From Ruminococcaceae bacterium UBA6364 (lineage in GTDB: Bacteria; Bacillota; Clostridia; Oscillospirales; Acutalibacteraceae), in NCBI GenBank assembly GCA_002440045.1, contig DJRI01000032.1, positions 1 to 13,776 of the forward strand: a DNA stretch of 13,776 nucleotides. Reading direction: 5' to 3'. A program made the translations under genes and the position numbers. Within the stretch, counting starts at the first letter, position 1, and each line of letters starts with the position of its first letter. Positions 12,872-13,776 of this stretch are shown here, one piece after another. The notes under the pieces are model-generated. The model ran no database searches, had not been told where the DNA came from, and saw nothing but the letters and a program-made list of their open reading frames with translations.

Positions 12872-13776
12872 TCACTTAATAAGCCACAGCTTTTTCGCGG
12901 CTGTTTTTGCTTCGCTTCGTCTGTCAACGCCGAGTTTAAACAAAATGTGACTGACGTGCGTTTTGACGGTCGCAAGCTTAATGTCAAGCATCTCGCCTAT
13001 TTCGGCGTTGCTTTTGTCGGCGCACAAAAGCTTTAAAACCTGAAGCTCCGTCGCGGTAAGCGGTTCTTTAAGAGAAAGCGCAGGCTTTAAAAAGTCGGGG
13101 TATTGCGCCGCATATTTGCGCGTTTCGCCGAGCGTCTTTTTGAAAAACTCAGATTTATTTTCATTTTCAACGCTTTTAAGCAACGGCAAAACGGCTGCGC
13201 CGTATTCGCTCACCGTTCTTACAAAATTAAATTCGCCCGCGGTATTTATTGCAGAGTTGAAATTTTCGCGCCAGTCTGCGCCCATTCTGTAAAGCGCGAT
13301 TGCGCTTAAAATATTATAATGTATGCTGTCTATATATTTTGAGCACACGTCGCAATATGTTTTTAAGGGCGCAAGCGTAATAAGCGCGGTATCGTTTTTT
13401 CCGAACGCCAATTCGCACATAGCCTCGGTAAAATAGCAATATCTTTTCATAACGCGAAAGTTTATAACGTCGCGCGGCGCTTCGTCAGTGTACCATTGCT
13501 CCGCAGAGTCAAAATCGCCCGAAAAAAGCGCAAGCCTTGCAATAAGGGCGTTTAAATTAGGCAAAAATCTGTCAAGCGAGTTTTCTTCAAACTGCTTTTT
13601 CAGTGAAAGGAGTGTCTTTTTAGCATCGTCTATGTTCCCGCGCGAAATATTGTATCTCAAAAGAAGCCCCACAACGGCAAACTCAACGTCGGGCGTGCCG
13701 TTTTTTTCTATTTCGCCGAGCTTTGAAATGAGCTTTAATATTCTCGGCGTTATATCCTCGCCCTTTTCAAACTTGC
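12872..13776 (-). CDS. LuxR-family transcriptional regulator, MalT/LAL-like, C-terminal part
   Basis: The reading frame is open to the window edge, so the gene is cut at its 5' end and about 300 residues are visible. A GTG at 13672 is only an internal codon, because coding continues upstream (KFEKGEDITPRILKLISKLG). Most of the visible part is helical with paired short helices (ISRGNIDDAKKTLLSLK, ALFSGDFDSAEQWY, AMCELAFGKNDTAL), as in the TPR-like sensor region of MalT-type regulators. The last 64 residues are a LuxR/GerE helix-turn-helix: LTATELQVLKLL, then SNAEIGEMLDIKLATVKTHV and SHILFKLGV. In complete family members an N-terminal NTPase domain lies upstream; here it is outside the window. 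The gene ends 65 bp before the first giant surface-protein gene, which may be its target. The family is confident; the inducer and target are not known. Confidence 0.88.
   Translation of the reverse strand, partial: KFEKGEDITPRILKLISKLGEIEKNGTPDVEFAVVGLLLRYNISRGNIDDAKKTLLSLKKQFEENSLDRFLPNLNALIARLALFSGDFDSAEQWYTDEAPRDVINFRVMKRYCYFTEAMCELAFGKNDTALITLAPLKTYCDVCSKYIDSIHYNILSAIALYRMGADWRENFNSAINTAGEFNFVRTVSEYGAAVLPLLKSVENENKSEFFKKTLGETRKYAAQYPDFLKPALSLKEPLTATELQVLKLLCADKSNAEIGEMLDIKLATVKTHVSHILFKLGVDRRSEAKTAAKKLWLIK

Noticed and set aside
13670..13672. GTG at 13672 as the start of the LuxR-type gene
   Set aside because: The frame is open and codes for plausible helical sequence all the way to the window edge, so this is an internal codon of a truncated gene.

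Overview
The window looks like chromosomal DNA of an anaerobic, gut-type Firmicute of the Clostridia (Ruminococcaceae / [Eubacterium] siraeum-like). The grounds are moderate GC with AT-rich spacers, sigma-A-type promoters, strong Shine-Dalgarno sites, dockerin-type calcium loops on secreted proteins, and a bacterial serpin. This is inferred from gene content, not from a database match. All genes lie on the minus strand, so transcription runs from high to low coordinates.

In transcription order: (1) 13776-12872 is the C-terminal part of a MalT/LAL-like LuxR-family regulator whose N-terminus lies outside the window. (2) 12806-8079 and 8008-2501 encode two giant paralogous secreted proteins of 1575 and 1835 aa. 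Each has a signal peptide, five beta-helix-type modules separated by short His/Cys (CxxC) cassettes, a GLUG-like region and a C-terminal dockerin-like region with three calcium loops. The larger one also carries an Ig-like insert. They are 70 nt apart, with a perfect hairpin lacking a U-tract between them. A strong intrinsic terminator (2452-2494) ends the unit. (3) A new promoter (2414-2444) precedes an ECF sigma factor, which overlaps by 14 nt a membrane-anchored protein with a serpin ectodomain. (4) A tRNA-Val(GAC) gene has its own promoter and terminator. (5) Positions 1-150 hold a nested tandem repeat.

The most interesting element is the ECF-serpin pair. The serpin protein sits where an anti-sigma factor normally sits. 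It has a short charged cytosolic N-terminus, one membrane span, a linker and a serpin domain with a recognisable, largely inhibitory-type hinge. This suggests, as inference only, a signalling device in which attack by a protease, or the serpin's conformational change, is reported to a sigma factor across the membrane. The sigma gene also has an anomaly: its conserved N-terminal coding frame has no start codon, and the only well-placed ATG is one base out of frame.

The two large proteins are probably cell-surface or cohesin-docked adhesin, carbohydrate-binding or scaffold-type proteins. No catalytic domain is evident in either. Their adjacency to the LuxR regulator, with no clear terminator between, suggests co-transcription or local control.
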